The notes beneath the pieces are model-generated. The model saw only the letters and a program-made list of their open reading frames with translations, made no database searches and was not told where the DNA came from. DNA of 64,000 nt. Origin: Tamarix chinensis. Its lineage: Eukaryota > Streptophyta > Magnoliopsida > Caryophyllales > Tamaricaceae. How positions within the stretch are numbered: the stretch's first letter is position 1; each line of letters starts with the position of its first letter. The stretch covers positions 40,414,415 through 40,478,414 of the forward strand of contig CM060175.1 in NCBI GenBank assembly GCA_030549775.1. Direction: 5' to 3'. The position numbers and the translations under genes are program-made. Shown here in pieces: positions 12,740-24,589 of the stretch.

Positions 12740-14230
12740 TCTCCAGTGAGGGACCCTAGAACCCTTTGGTCCTTTGAGAACCATGTGCTCCTATGCGAAA
12801 TCAATCATAGCCTAATATATCTAGAGCATATACATCTCAAGGATTATGACAAAGTCACAAACTTCGGACTCTTTGATGTCTATCAAAATTCCAACTCTAC
12901 TAATGACTAAGGCCACATCTTGATGCACTATATCACATGGAATTCTACCCCCAAAAGGAAGCACGCCAAAATTCTTTATCCTATAAGAAGGAACCATAAT
13001 TTTTTCTAGCTAAGAAAGTAGTAGACACAAAATTATTCAAAGCACCCTAGTCAAATGATCCATATGCAGGAAAGGAAGAAACTATAAACATACCCATGAT
13101 GACATATGTCTTCTTGTCAGCCTCTGATTGAATCATCACTTTCAAGCGACTACCTGGAAGTGGTCTTTCATCATTGCCTAACCCCTACCTTGGATGAAAA
13201 TTAAAAGGCCTCTAAATCCTCTACTACGAAGTAGTGTTATTATCTCTACTATTTGATGACTGAGTTCTATCAAATGATAGTTTTTTAGCCATCTTACCCT
13301 ACGAACATGTTGGCTCTTGCAAGACACTTCCTCATATGACAAAACACTCAAACCAAAGGTGTCCCATTCTACCATAGCCATAACATTGAACCAACTACTT
13401 AAAATAATCCAACCTTAGGTGGTTCTTACTACACCACTGACATATGAAGTGTATCACTACTGATTGACTCAACTACCTACCATAGTGAGGTACTAACACT
13501 AACTGGTGACTATATGAGGTATAGAATCACGTGTCTCATCCTTAGCATTAGCCATCCTCAAACATTCTCTTGGATCCTGACTAGGAATTATAGACTTGAG
13601 GAATAAATGATGCCTCCCAAGCATAATCATACATGGCCTACAAGTCCTATGCATGAGTCCTTACCAGCATCTCTTACAGTCATAGGCTCAATCCCAACTA
13701 AAATCAATGGACCTCCATCCTCTTGTCAGCATCTACCTCTGGAGCAAAACATACTAGACTAGAGTAGCACCTATAGTACTCCTCCACTATAGACGTACTC
13801 TGATGCAACACCATGAACTCCTCATACTTTTTCATCCTCAAAAGAATATGGTAGAAACATGCCTAAGCATCTCAATGAAAGTCTCCAACTAATCTATAGT
13901 GGCTCCTCTAAACAATTGATCTCTCCACCACTAGTTAGCAGGATGCTACAAGTGGAACACTCTAATGTCCACTTGATTATCCTTTGGCCATCCACTAGCC
14001 ACAAAAATCTTTTTGAAATCCCCCAACCATCACTCCAATACTCTTAGGTCTTCTTAACCCTCAAAGAATGATGGGCAATGAAAATCAACCTTACGAAGTA
14101 AATCCTCTAATGGTGGTACTAGGAAAGGAGGTAGTAGTGAAATTTCTAGAGCCTCCTCACACTAAATATACCACTCCAAGTAGTCCTAAACTATCTCTCT
14201 AAAACACTTGAGAGGCTGGTTCATAGCCAT
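12740..14230 (-). pseudogene. Decayed Del/Tekay-like gag and start of protease
   Basis: The minus strand starts with ATG at 14230-14228 (MAMNQPLKCF). It shows a gag core with PSFFEG.EDLRVLE.WL, IFVASGWPKDNQVD and a WWRDQL block typical of long-LTR Gypsy gag. A zinc knuckle (CYGYGRMGHLWFEC, about 13335-13380) has Tyr in place of its second Cys. A protease-like tract lies further on near 12825-12870. Many stops are CAG/CAA/CGA to TAG/TAA/TGA changes. No intact frame longer than about 67 codons remains. Confidence 0.7.
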
Positions 14231-14465
14231 CAATGTCCAAAAATGCTAAACCACATTAGAAAAAACCAACTGCCAGCTATGTAGTGAGTACACATGGAGA
14301 CAACACATTACACTTAAGGCCAGAAGTTAGTCCTATCTAAGAATTGTAAGGCCAAATCCCAACCCAAAACAATGCTCACTCATAGACTAAACCAATTTAT
14401 AAAAGCTCAAAAAAAGCTAAAGAAATGTGTTTTCTCAAAGCAACATTAAGATTTATAACCATAGT

Positions 14466-14476
14466 CTATGATACCA
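14466..14476 (-). other. PBS of the F2 element
   Basis: The minus strand reads TGGTATCATAG, an initiator Met-tRNA PBS with one change from TGGTATCAGAG. It stands two bases from the LTR edge, the same spacing as in Gypsy-1. Confidence 0.75.
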
Positions 14477-14478
14477 AA

Positions 14479-17400
14479 TTATAACACCCCTAAATTTTTA
14501 ACTAGAAAATTTTATTTTATAAATATGCTAGAAGCATATATAAATGTAAAATTAGGGAATTTTACAGTTATATATCCTATGAGAGAGGTGTGATCATGAT
14601 CTAACACATACCTAATGCAAGATAAAATGGAATATCAACAAAAGAATGTGTGTTCTACTAATAATACAACAATGCTATGATAACATTGATGAGAATAGTA
14701 ATATATATAGAAGAGAGAGTTTACAAAATCAAGATACAAAAATCAAAGACAAGATTTTAAACAACAAGAAGGAACCAAAAAGATCTCAACATAGTGGACA
14801 CAAACTTCTAACCGGTTATCCTAACTCTTAATTAAACATAAATGTAACTATCAAATCCCAAGCAATGGCAACTACTAACCCAAGACATCATTCTCAACGT
14901 ACTCTAGTAGATAATTATAGCCTTGCAAATTGTCATAAGTTCACTAGAATAAAAGGTAGATCATCACAATGACCACACAAATATAATATAAGTATGGTGA
15001 AGTATTAGTAAAACAAACTATCTAAAATATGGTAAAGGCTCATGCAGAAAATTGAAGTCACGTAGTATCACGGGTGATACGCATACTAACATAGTATAAC
15101 ACTCAGGTGCATGATAGCAATGCACAAGGCATACTTGGAATGAAATCATGGAAGAATAATCATACCAATCATGCATTAGAATCACATTGTAGAAACCATA
15201 TTATAAATCTTCCATTATTAACAACTTATTTTCTAGTTATTAAGATAATATGTTTGAGCACACCAAGTTATCCACCATGGCAGCATACACATGCAATGGG
15301 ATACCACAACCACTACACGTGGTCAAAGTACATCAAAGGAGTTTGTACTAAGATACCTCATGCACTACTATGAGGGCTAAAAAAGTTGGGACACCACACT
15401 TACCTTACAAATGGGCAATACAAAGTGCTAATGGGTATGTAATAGGATACCTCACCCACTCGAACTGGGCACTACTATCATGCCAGTCTACAATAGTATT
15501 CATATACCTCAAAGATATGTGCATACAACCTATTGATAACAACCCAGCAGAGAAGAAAATATATGCTAATTGAAAAGACAAAAACATAACACAACCTGTC
15601 CACTAACTCCAGGCTTATTATCTTTAGAGTAAGAGAAAAAGATTAAAATAAAATATTAATCCATTATTCTTAATTACCAAGTGATATAAAAAAATCATGA
15701 TTTAATTCCAGTAATAACCAATTAGATTTTTCCAAATGGTAACACTAAACACATCACAAGGTATATAAGCTACCAATTAGATGTTTAGAGGTAACACCAA
15801 ACTTTATTAATCAAGGCACCATAATATCATCATTTTGATCCATATTAAATTGAGGTTAAGTGTGGTTGAAATTGAGATTAACATAGTGTAAGTAAATAGA
15901 AACATTAATATAGAAATCTCAAAGAAAGAACATTAAGTAGAAGGTAACATGGTGGAAAATAGGCAAACCTGTCAATTAGTCTCTAGAACCAGTCGACTAG
16001 TATGGTTGTACCAGACTTGAGAAGAAAATAAAACTATTGAATTAGTCGTCTGGTTGGTCCCACCAATTGACTTCTTATAAGAACTAATCAATAGATTTGG
16101 GCAAATCGGTTGATGGGTTTAAGCATAGCCCAAAGCACTTTGTTCACGAGTCCACCAATTGAGGGGTTAGGTAAACCAATCAACCGTTCATGGAAACCAG
16201 TTGACTGGTTCATCAAACTAATAGATTGTTCTCACAACCAGCCATTCACAAATCCCAAATCAAGTGACTTTTCAAACAACTAGTTGATCGGTCCACCAAA
16301 CCAATCAACTCGTTTGGCCAAAACATAACCTAAACCTATGATACACTTAATAAAATCTTACCCAAATTTTCCATATTAATCCTGATATACTTGTATGCCA
16401 TAAAATACATAAAAACACATACTACACACATAGAATCACATAAGTATATGGTATAATCAACACCTAACAAGATCATGTTCAAAATTACCAAAAATCATGC
16501 ATACTCATAAAGAAATCGAGACATGTTTTAAATTAAAAGGTGGAAAATTTACCACATACTTGAATATAAGAACTCAATTATCTCCTACACAATATATAAA
16601 TACACTAAGACCATGAAACTACAATAGATAATTATTTATATTAGAGATAATATTTTCCTACCTTCAAGCAAATCTTCTAGCACAAAATAATCCTAACATG
16701 ATGGTTGGCTATAATGACCTCAATTCATAATAGATTCAAGAGTCAAAAAAATTAAAAATATTTTTCCAAAACATAATAAAATGAAATCAAAAGAAGAAAA
16801 AATGCCATAAGTTGACATTTTCTTATAATAGAATTTCAAGGAGAATGAAGTTAAGATCTTCAACTAATCTCAAAACCTTAATCCTTCCATTCTTAAGAGA
16901 AATAAGGGAGATTCAAAGCTTATATTAGGAGAAGAGACAATATAGAAGAATTCAACCAAAGGATTAGTAAATAAGAGCTAAGCCTTTGTTTTCTTAGTAG
17001 AAAAGAAAGTGGGAAAAAGTGGATAATGCCCAACACTTAATAATTTTCTCACAAAGGAAAAGGAAGAGTGACCAAGTTTAGATGATAGGGAGTGAGAATG
17101 AATCAAGAATGGGGTGCATAGAGGAGAGTGTTGGTTGACAAACATTAAGTGGGAGAGAGAGAGAGCTTTTATTTGAGTTGAGTGTGGGAAACTAAGGTGT
17201 AAGGGAAACACATGATGAGGTAAGAGAGGTAGAGTGTAGCTAGGGAGAGGATTGGTAAGTTAGGGAAGATGCATAAAAAGTCAAACATGCAACCATGGCT
17301 CTAGGGAAAAATGAAGGAGAAGAAATAAAAAGTGAGAAATGCCTCAAAAGTACTTTTAGAGAATTTTAGATAAATAAAATCATAAAAGGAACTAAATAAT

Positions 17401-17626
17401 GTAAAAATAATCAAAAAGTAAACAAAATATGCTTATTATCACAAATAGATTATAATTAGAAGTTTTTCTATATGGAAATTTATAAGACCACATCTTTTCT
17501 ACTAAGATTAGTGTGCATGAAATTTATATCTTTATTAGAATTTCATGACTTTATAAGACCACATCTATCTTATTTTTATTAACATAATTTTAAATATAAT
17601 TTAAAGGATTTTAGGGTAGGGTATTA
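14479..17626 (-). repeat. F2 LTR, about 3.15 kb (5' LTR of the element)
   Basis: The 3' terminus on the minus strand is GGGGTGTTATAA next to the PBS. The far end (AATTTAAAGGATTTTAGGGT, then ATTA) matches the complement of the start of the F2 solo LTR at 48825. The body carries many short blocks resembling AACCAGTCGACTGGTT around 15990-16330, a signature also seen at 36560-36790, 40080-40200, 48950-49070 and 50270-50650. Confidence 0.75.
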
Positions 17627-17779
17627 ATTTTTCTATATGGATTAGTCAACGTCTAAAGATACCAATTCATTTACTATGATAAATATACATGTTATTAATG
17701 GATTCATCTTGTAGTATTTTAAATTTTTCATATTTTTATACCAACAAAGCTATTTTGCATTTCTTTACCTCGATGGTTT

Positions 17780-18090
17780 CTTTACATGTCAATACTCAAT
17801 TGAACTCATCTATCCCAATTGAGCATTGAAGGAACTTTATGGCACAAGAATTCTTTTCTAGTTTCTTAAAGTCATCTTCAATGTATTTTTTTATGTCCTC
17901 TTCAACATTATTATCAGCACTTGTAATCTTGGTCTTGTAAGGACTAAGTTCCACCATGTTCCACACTTTAAAATCTTCATGTTGTGAAAAAAACTCCACA
18001 TAGTTTTTCTAACAACAATAATACCGGCCATTAAACATTGGTAGCCTCACTATTGATTTTCCTTCTTGCATACTTTTTGATCCACTCATC
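17780..18090 (-). pseudogene. Ty1/copia gag fragment
   Basis: The minus strand reads MSGSKSMQEG, a LPMFNG block and then FFSQHEDFKVWNMVELSP. After a gap comes NSCAIKFLQCSIGIDEFN, the layout of the plant copia gag (UBN2-type) domain. The conserved Trp after the FNG box and the codon after DEFN are stops. No copia LTR or pol was found nearby. Confidence 0.72.
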
Positions 18091-18555
18091 TTTTGTTATC
18101 TGAGGTGTAAGCTATTTGATCATACCTACATTTATACCACTTGTAAGAGTAAGTGATATGAATTTAAATATATAATTCTCAAGAAGGGAGAATGACTTGA
18201 GTATTGACACTTTAAAATTTTTAAAAACAAATAGAGATACAAATCAAAACATCCTAAATAGAAAGAGTAAACTCAATCTATGAACTCATTGGAATTAGTT
18301 AAATGAATATTTGTATGCCAAAATCATCTATTTTGACTTTGTTTTATACTACATTCCGTGTAGCATCTCCTATTTTGTTCCTTGAGAAGATAAGGACAAA
18401 AAGAAATCAAAACGCAATATTATATGGTTCCTTTACTTAAGAGATATTCTTCTTTTAAGTATCACATATTCAGAATTATTACTCTATCCCTTTTATTTCT
18501 CATAAAAATTTGAACAAAACTAGTACAATGTCTTTGAACTCTCAAACTAGCATGG
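18091..18555. other. AT-rich spacer between copia remnant and E1 LTR
   Basis: No ORF, terminal repeat or RNA gene was recognised. No PBS adjoins the E1 LTR here, consistent with this side being outside the element. Confidence 0.5.
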
Positions 18556-20378
18556 TGTGGCTATATCCGACACACAATTTGAATTATCTTGTTGTCAATT
18601 GTAGTATTAGTAATTAATGATATTTTTCTATACATAGGATTAAAAGAGTTCACCTTTATTTAGCTAGCTCACAAATAATATAATAAAAGAATTTAAATCA
18701 TACAAAAGCAAATAATAAGAAAGACATAGTTGTGGAGGTTTTCAAATAGAAAATAATAAAATAAAATAAAATAAACATAGATGAATGCATATATGATAAA
18801 TGTGCTAAGAAAGTTGAAATCCACCACTATACTAGGTCAAAATATAATAATAATTTCTAAGTTATCCGTTAATCAAAAGAAAGAGATTGACCAAGTTGTA
18901 AGTCAGAAGCAAGTCTATACAAATTATATTACTTCCCTGAAATGACTAATACAACAAAGCACCAATACTTAATCTTATTAAATTCTAACATTATGCTCAC
19001 AGCAAGAAACTTTTATATTTAACTAGATTTAAAGCATTAGACATAGGTGGAAAGGTGTCAGTCTAAGTACAAAAACTAGTACATTAAATGTTTCTAGTTA
19101 TTCTCCTCTCCTTTGACTCACACGTATCTAAACGCTCCACTACTTCACTTAGAATTACAAAACTATTAGGTGAATTATTATCTAATCTATATGTAATTTA
19201 TACATACAAATTCAACCATATTCATATAGCCACCTAGCAAGTATGTAATCCTACATACTCTCACTATAAGGAAGCCAGGAAGAGACATGCACCATATAAA
19301 TCATACCTGATAGAATCACATATAAAAACAATAACAATTAAAGTAGAGTTAAAGGGCAATATCATGAAACAAAGAAAATCAATATTATATCTCAAACAAT
19401 AATCTAGGGTTTCAAACTATTATTTAATAATATATATTTATCCAATCATGATAAATAAATAAAATACACAAAAATATATATCAAAAATAGAAAATAAATA
19501 TGGATGAAAATTAGCAATTTATATAGATGAAAAATTGCTAAATTTTCTCTAAAATAAAATCTTTCAAATATATTTTATCTTTATCTCTCTCCTCTGGTTG
19601 CCTCGCTTCACTTTTCTCTCCTCTAGCTTTCTTGCTTCTCTTTCTCTCTCCTCGTGCCTTTCTTTCTATGCCACCTTTGCATTGTTGTCTCTCTCTTCTT
19701 CCTTTCTTTTGTCTTTGTCATCCTACATTGTGTTGCATGTCTCTTATTTTTCTTTTTTTTTTCTATTGTGCATCATGCCATCTGTCTCTTCTTCTTTTCT
19801 TTTCTTTTTTATGTTCTACACCATGCCTCTCTTTCTTATCCTTTTTCTTTTTTCCTATTCTACACTGCACCTTTCTTTCCTCTCCTTTTTTTTCTATTAT
19901 GCATTGTGCCTTTCTTTCCTCTCCTGCCTTCTCCCTCCCTTCTCTCTTTTCTTTTATTTGTGTCTGACTTCTTTTTGTTTTTCTTTCTTTCCTCATCGCT
20001 TGTCCCACCTTTCTTTCTTTTTTTCCTCTGTCCTCTCTGTCTTCTCTGACTATCGCATGCCTCTCTTCCCTCGTTTTATAATTTTTTCCTTTCGTTGGGC
20101 CTTGTTTTCATGATTTCCCCTTCTATCATTGGTCCTTTGGGACTTTAGGAGAAAATACCTAAACTTTTTTTTTACCAAAAAAATAACATTAGAAAAATTA
20201 ATAAATGTTCTTATACTTTAAAACCATTCATTTAAAATCAATTTAGATAAAATAATTAAATATATATGTTGATTATCACTTAAATACAAAATTATAATTA
20301 TCCTCATATATTGTTCAAATAAAAGACCAAAAACTAAGATTAAAAGGGTATAAAATATGTAAATATATATATTCATCA
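18556..20378 (-). repeat. E-family LTR E1 (1.8 kb), 3' LTR of a minus-strand element
   Basis: On the minus strand it begins TGATGAATATATA at 20378 after a purine-rich AGTGTAGGGG tract. It ends at TGTGGCTATATCC (plus, 18556), which matches the complement of the end of E3. Blocks shared with E2 and E3 include the stretch around 18800-18920 (AAATCCACCACTA, GACCAAGTTG). The CT-rich segment at 19590-20110 yields long Phe/Ser/Leu frames that are low-complexity only. Confidence 0.75.
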
Positions 20379-20755
20379 ATACCCCTACACTTAGCTTCTT
20401 GATTTTCCTCAAGCAAGACATGATTTGAATGGAAGACAATAATAAAAATAAAACTAATTAGCCACTTTTAGGTCTCACAATTTCACTTAACAAGATTATT
20501 ATCACTTAAGTACATAATAATAATTATCCTAATATATTATTCAAATAAAAGACTAAAAACTAAGATTAAAAGGGTATAAAATAGGTAAATATATATATTC
20601 GTCAATACTCCTACACTTAGCTTCTTACTTTTCCTCAAGCAAGACATGATTTGAACCGAAGAAAATAATAAAAATAAAACTAACTAGCCACTTTTAGGTC
20701 TCATAATTGCACTTAGCATGTGCAATAAGCCCATTAATACCCTAAGTCACACTTA
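20379..20755 (-). repeat. PPT and 3' non-coding end of element E1, with tandem duplication
   Basis: The minus strand carries AAGCTAAGTGTAGGGG, the PPT layout of Athila/Tat-type elements. A segment of about 213 bp (20277-20489) is repeated at 20505-20717, so PPT and LTR start occur twice. The block beyond it matches the complement of 60110-60190 next to E3. Confidence 0.75.
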
Positions 20756-21215
20756 GGCTCCGTTTGGATTAGGGTGGAAGAAGGTTAATGGAGGTGAATG
20801 AATTGATTCACCCTGTTTGGATATCAGGTTAATAATTTGACCTAGGTGAATTGAGGTTAATGTTTCACCTCCATTCACCTCGATTAACCTCGTTTTTATT
20901 AACCTCCGATTTCGGGGGTAACAGAGGTGAAGGTGAAAGAATAAGTAATTTTTGACTTGATAAGACCAAAATACCCCTCAATATGACTTATTTATTTAAT
21001 ACAAGGGTATAAATATCATTTGTTTTATTATTTTAGTCTTTATTCACCTCAATTTAAACGAAAATTTTAAAACATTCACCTCGATTTACTTAGGTTAGGT
21101 TAATATTATCCAAACAACATTTTAAAATATTCACCCTGATTCACCTCCATTCCCTTCACCTAGGTTAATTTTTAATGTTTACCCCTACCTCGATTCTCCC
21201 TAATCCAAACAACAT
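20756..21215. mobile_element. MITE-like element with GTTTGGATTAGGG terminal inverted repeats
   Basis: Left end GGCTCCGTTTGGATTAGGG; the right side carries the inverse CCCTAATCCAAAC at about 21198-21210. It is non-coding, with repeated CACCTCCATTCACCTC motifs. The motif ATCCAAACAACATTTTAAAA occurs twice near the right end (about 21105 and 21204), so an internal duplication is likely. Superfamily and target-site duplication could not be decided. Confidence 0.5.
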
Positions 21216-21874
21216 TTTAAAATATTCACCCCGAAACTCTACCTCTCTGTCACCTGAAAATCAGACGAAGTTTCCGCCGCCGCCGGTGATCGCCGCCGCC
21301 ACCGCTGGCCACCAAAAACACCCCTGCACCTTCCTTGACAAAACCAAACCATCGCCGCCCTCCACCTTGCTCTGCACGTGCCGCCATAGCCGTGCGAAGT
21401 TCCCTGCTGAAAAATCCCCCTTCCAGTCGTCGCCGCCCCTTACGCCGCCCGTAGCCACCACCTCTGCCGTGGTCCACCCTCCTTCCACATCCCAAAGTAA
21501 CCTGCAGGTCCTCCCCTACCTGCCCATACCCTCCTTACCCCCTGCTTCCTTCTCCACCGGCCTCCACCATTTTCCACCACCTTCTTCCTCCTTCGGCCAC
21601 CGCGTCCACCACCGCGCGTCGCCGCCCTTCTCACGCCACCACCCTCATTCCACTCCCCTCTCCCTGCTGTCTCCTCCCCCACACTTAACTTTCTTTTTTG
21701 CTCCTCCCATCTAACCGCCTCCTCCATCTTTTCTCTCTCTTCTCCTCCTCCATCGCCGCCGCCGCCGCCACCAAACCACCACCGTCCTCAGGTGGTCTTC
21801 CACTCATCTGAACCCTAAAACCCTTTTCTTATGCCACCTATAGTAGTTTTTAACTAATATTAGTATTATTACAC

Positions 21875-21906
<32 letters not shown>

Positions 21907-21914
21907 TATTACAC

Positions 21915-21956
<42 letters not shown>

Positions 21957-21960
21957 GCTT
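21875..21960 (+). repeat. (TTA)n microsatellite in F1 copy B
   Basis: Two TTA runs separated by TTTATTACAC, lying in the same place as the microsatellite fields of copies A and C. Confidence 0.9.
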
Positions 21961-22808
21961 ATTAACTAATACCATTTCTCTTATTATCCTTAATGTTATC
22001 ATACTATCACCCCTTCCAACCCTAACCCCTATTATACTTAACTTAAGGTTAATGTCATTATCTTTATTATTAACATTCCTAATACTATTATTATTATTAC
22101 TATTATTATTGTTATTACCATTATTAATTTCTGTATCCTAAAGGTGTTATTTTCTTACAAGCCATAATCTCTCCCAAAACCCTAGCTTTCAACATACTTA
22201 ACCATTAGTGTTGGTGTTATTATTTTTATTAATACTATCGCTAAGATTACTACCACTATTAGTGTTCCTACTATTTAACCCAACCTTATGTGAAGTATTG
22301 TAACTATGTAATAGTGTTTTACCATACCTAATACCTTTAACATTAGTGTCATTTCTATTATTGATATTACCCATATGCTAATTCTATTAGGGTGACAAAA
22401 TATGGGAGCCCTTATACTATTTATTCAAAATATGACTTTTATCATTACTACCTCTAGGAGTGTTAACTTGTTGATATTACAACCATTGTACTAGTATTTT
22501 AATACTAACACCAACATAAGTATCACTATTAGTAGTTTACTATTACCATTATTATCACTATTTTACTATGTCTAGCAAACACTAATGTTATAAAGATAGA
22601 ACTAACAGGTCTAATGATATAAGGGTAACAATGAGTTTTGAAACTAAAGATATATCAATGAGTAATACTTAGCATAATAATTTAGAGCCAAAAACCCTAG
22701 TTTTGTACAACGCCCCTACTAGGGATAAGAACCCTAACCTTAAACTAGAATAAGGGTTAATAGTATTTATAAGGGAAACTAATACTTAGCTTTTTTCCCT
22801 TTTCATAG

Positions 22809-22870
22809 GTGACCCCGATCCGAGCCCTAAGGAGCTAGAGGAGCGTGCTCCGAGCCCGGTTCCTACCTAG
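22809..22870 (+). other. Conserved 62-nt block of F1 copy B (candidate internal exon)
   Basis: Bounded by CCCTTTTCATAG on the left and CCTAG|GTAAGG on the right, a near-consensus plant acceptor and donor. It contains GAGCCCTAAGGAG and GGAGCGTGCTCC. The same block is 62 nt long in copies A and C although the surrounding sequence varies freely in length. Confidence 0.55.
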
Positions 22871-23489
22871 GTAAGGACGAAGCTATGGCCTTGTGCTATG
22901 CGTGGTGTAATGTGTGGGTGAATGATGAGCATGCCATGTTGATGTGTATTATGCATGTGTTATGAATAACCTGTTTTGTGTAGCGCAGCGTGGATCATGA
23001 GGTACGTTGTGTGTGCCTTATATTATACGTGTATGACATGTTCCATGTTTGATGTTGATGTTGATGATGTGACTTGTTATGGCCCTCTAGGACATGCATG
23101 CTAGGGTTTTGGGTAGCATGAAATGATAATAAAAGAACAACGGGGAAGTGGACGTTTGGGTAAGTAAGAAAGAGTTGGGCCACATAGGTCCGATTAGGGT
23201 CTCCGAGGAGGGACCCTAGAGGGATGAGGACATGCAGAGTCGATATCATGTGTGTTGGAATGACCTATATTCTTGGAGATTGTGCCTTACTATATGCCAC
23301 TGTGCCTAAGTCTATGGGGGATGGATGTCGGGTGTGATTTGGGGTGCACGAGTCTCAACATATGGGACGGGCCTCTTGAAAGGAAAGCAGTAGAATGTAG
23401 TGGGCATGCATGTTAAGGGTGATGTGTGATTTAATAAGACACTGATAAAACATTAATCACGTAAAGCGAAAGATGTTGAGCCGAACCCA

Positions 23490-23915
23490 TGATCCGGTCC
23501 ACCGACTATAATAGTGGATCAGAGGCGTTCTGCCCTGTGTGTTTATTTTCCGGTCCACCGGCCATAATAGTGGATCAGAGGCATTTTGCCCTGTGCGTTT
23601 ATTTTCCGGTCCACCGGCTATAATAATGGATCAGAGGCGTTCTGCCCTGTGCGTTATCTTTCGGTCCACCGGCTATAATAGTGGGGGATCTCGTGCTCGA
23701 CAAACCAAACGAATAAGTTAATCCATGGGAAAGATACTAAGTACTTAAAGCGAAACACCATGTGAGTCGGGGCCATGATCCGGTCCACCGGCTATAATAG
23801 TGGATCAGAGGCGTTTTGCCCTGTGCGTTTATTTTTCGGTCCACCGGCTATAATAGTGGATCATAGGTGTTCTGCCCTGTGCGTATATCTTCCGGTCCAC
23901 CGGCTATAATAGTGG
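23490..23915 (+). repeat. TAATAGTGG higher-order minisatellite of copy B
   Basis: Units of about 58 bp with the core CGGTCCACCGGCTATAATAG and GGATCAGAGGCG. Four lie at 23494-23690 and three at 23776-23915. Between them is a spacer of about 90 bp carrying CTCGACAAACC and TACTTAAAGCGAAA. Short ORFs here are repeat translations. Confidence 0.9.
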
Positions 23916-24589
23916 GGTTCCCGCACTTACATGGGCTATTAAAGAATATGCGTGAAATAGACATATTATTATTAACGAGGATAAAGAATAAATTACCGGA
24001 AAGTACTCAGGCCTTATCTTGTGTGTTATCGCGTGACTTACATGATTGTGCTATGTGGGCTATGTGGTATGACTGTATGCTTGGCCTTAGCGCACCTGCG
24101 TCTTTACTTAGTATTGGACCCATACCGATACTACCTTGATTGAGTGGGTCCTGTGATGATCCATCGATGGTGGGGAGCAGACCTCCTATGCAGGTTTTGA
24201 TCGGTTACTAATTTGGGGTGGAAGACTTGGCTTGAGTGAGTAGGCGGTCCGGATATTGGTCCCTTGAGATTTGTTCTATGTAGCTATATTTGTACTACGC
24301 TTCCTGTTTCGAAACTGCACTCTTAAGTTGTATTCCTAAACGATATTTTAACTATTGTTGACTCGTGTTTTCGGGAGTGATCTATGTTAACTATGAACCC
24401 ATGTTTTGATGATTCTTACTTAACGATTGTTTAGTTTAGCCTTAGCACTTAGTATCGGAACGGTAGGAGTGAACCGGTCTGGTACTAAGTGTGGCGGTAA
24501 TACCCCCCAAGTTTATGGTTTTAATTCTTTTGCTTCCGCTAAATCTTCTGATTTAAACGAAATTTTTCAGTAATAAATGTCCTAAGATG

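Larger units (their letters stand above)
12682..17626 (-). mobile_element. F2-type Gypsy element (Del/Tekay-like), internal part truncated
   Basis: Leftwards from the LTR (14479-17626) come a PBS (14466-14476) and a gag-to-protease remnant (12740-14230). The rest of pol is missing because F1 fragment D abuts at 12681. The gag type and long LTR suggest the Del/Tekay group of chromoviruses. Confidence 0.75.
21229..24578 (+). mobile_element. F1 copy B: F1 LTR lacking both termini
   Basis: Homology with copy C starts at CCCCGAAACTCTACCTCTC, downstream of where the TATA box would be, and stops at CGAAATTTTTCAGTAATAAA, about 14 bp short of the usual GGGGGTGTTACA end. The promoter half is missing and the MITE-like element abuts the left end. 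Order inside: C-rich leader (21240-21790), AG|GT at 21791/21792, TTA microsatellites (21875-21960), 62-nt block (22809-22870), TAATAGTGG higher-order repeat (23490-23915) and terminal hairpin (24446-24491). Confidence 0.8.

Noticed and set aside
19598..20113. 171-codon Phe/Ser/Leu-rich ORF resembling a membrane protein
   Set aside because: Lies in the CT-rich part of the E1 LTR. The equivalent part of E2 (26706-26991) has different frames and lengths, and E3 has purine-rich Lys/Arg frames in reverse.
23490..23915. Possible CRISPR-like array (repeated units with spacers)
   Set aside because: Units are imperfect and contiguous with repeated spacers, inside a plant LTR. There are no cas genes and no prokaryotic context.
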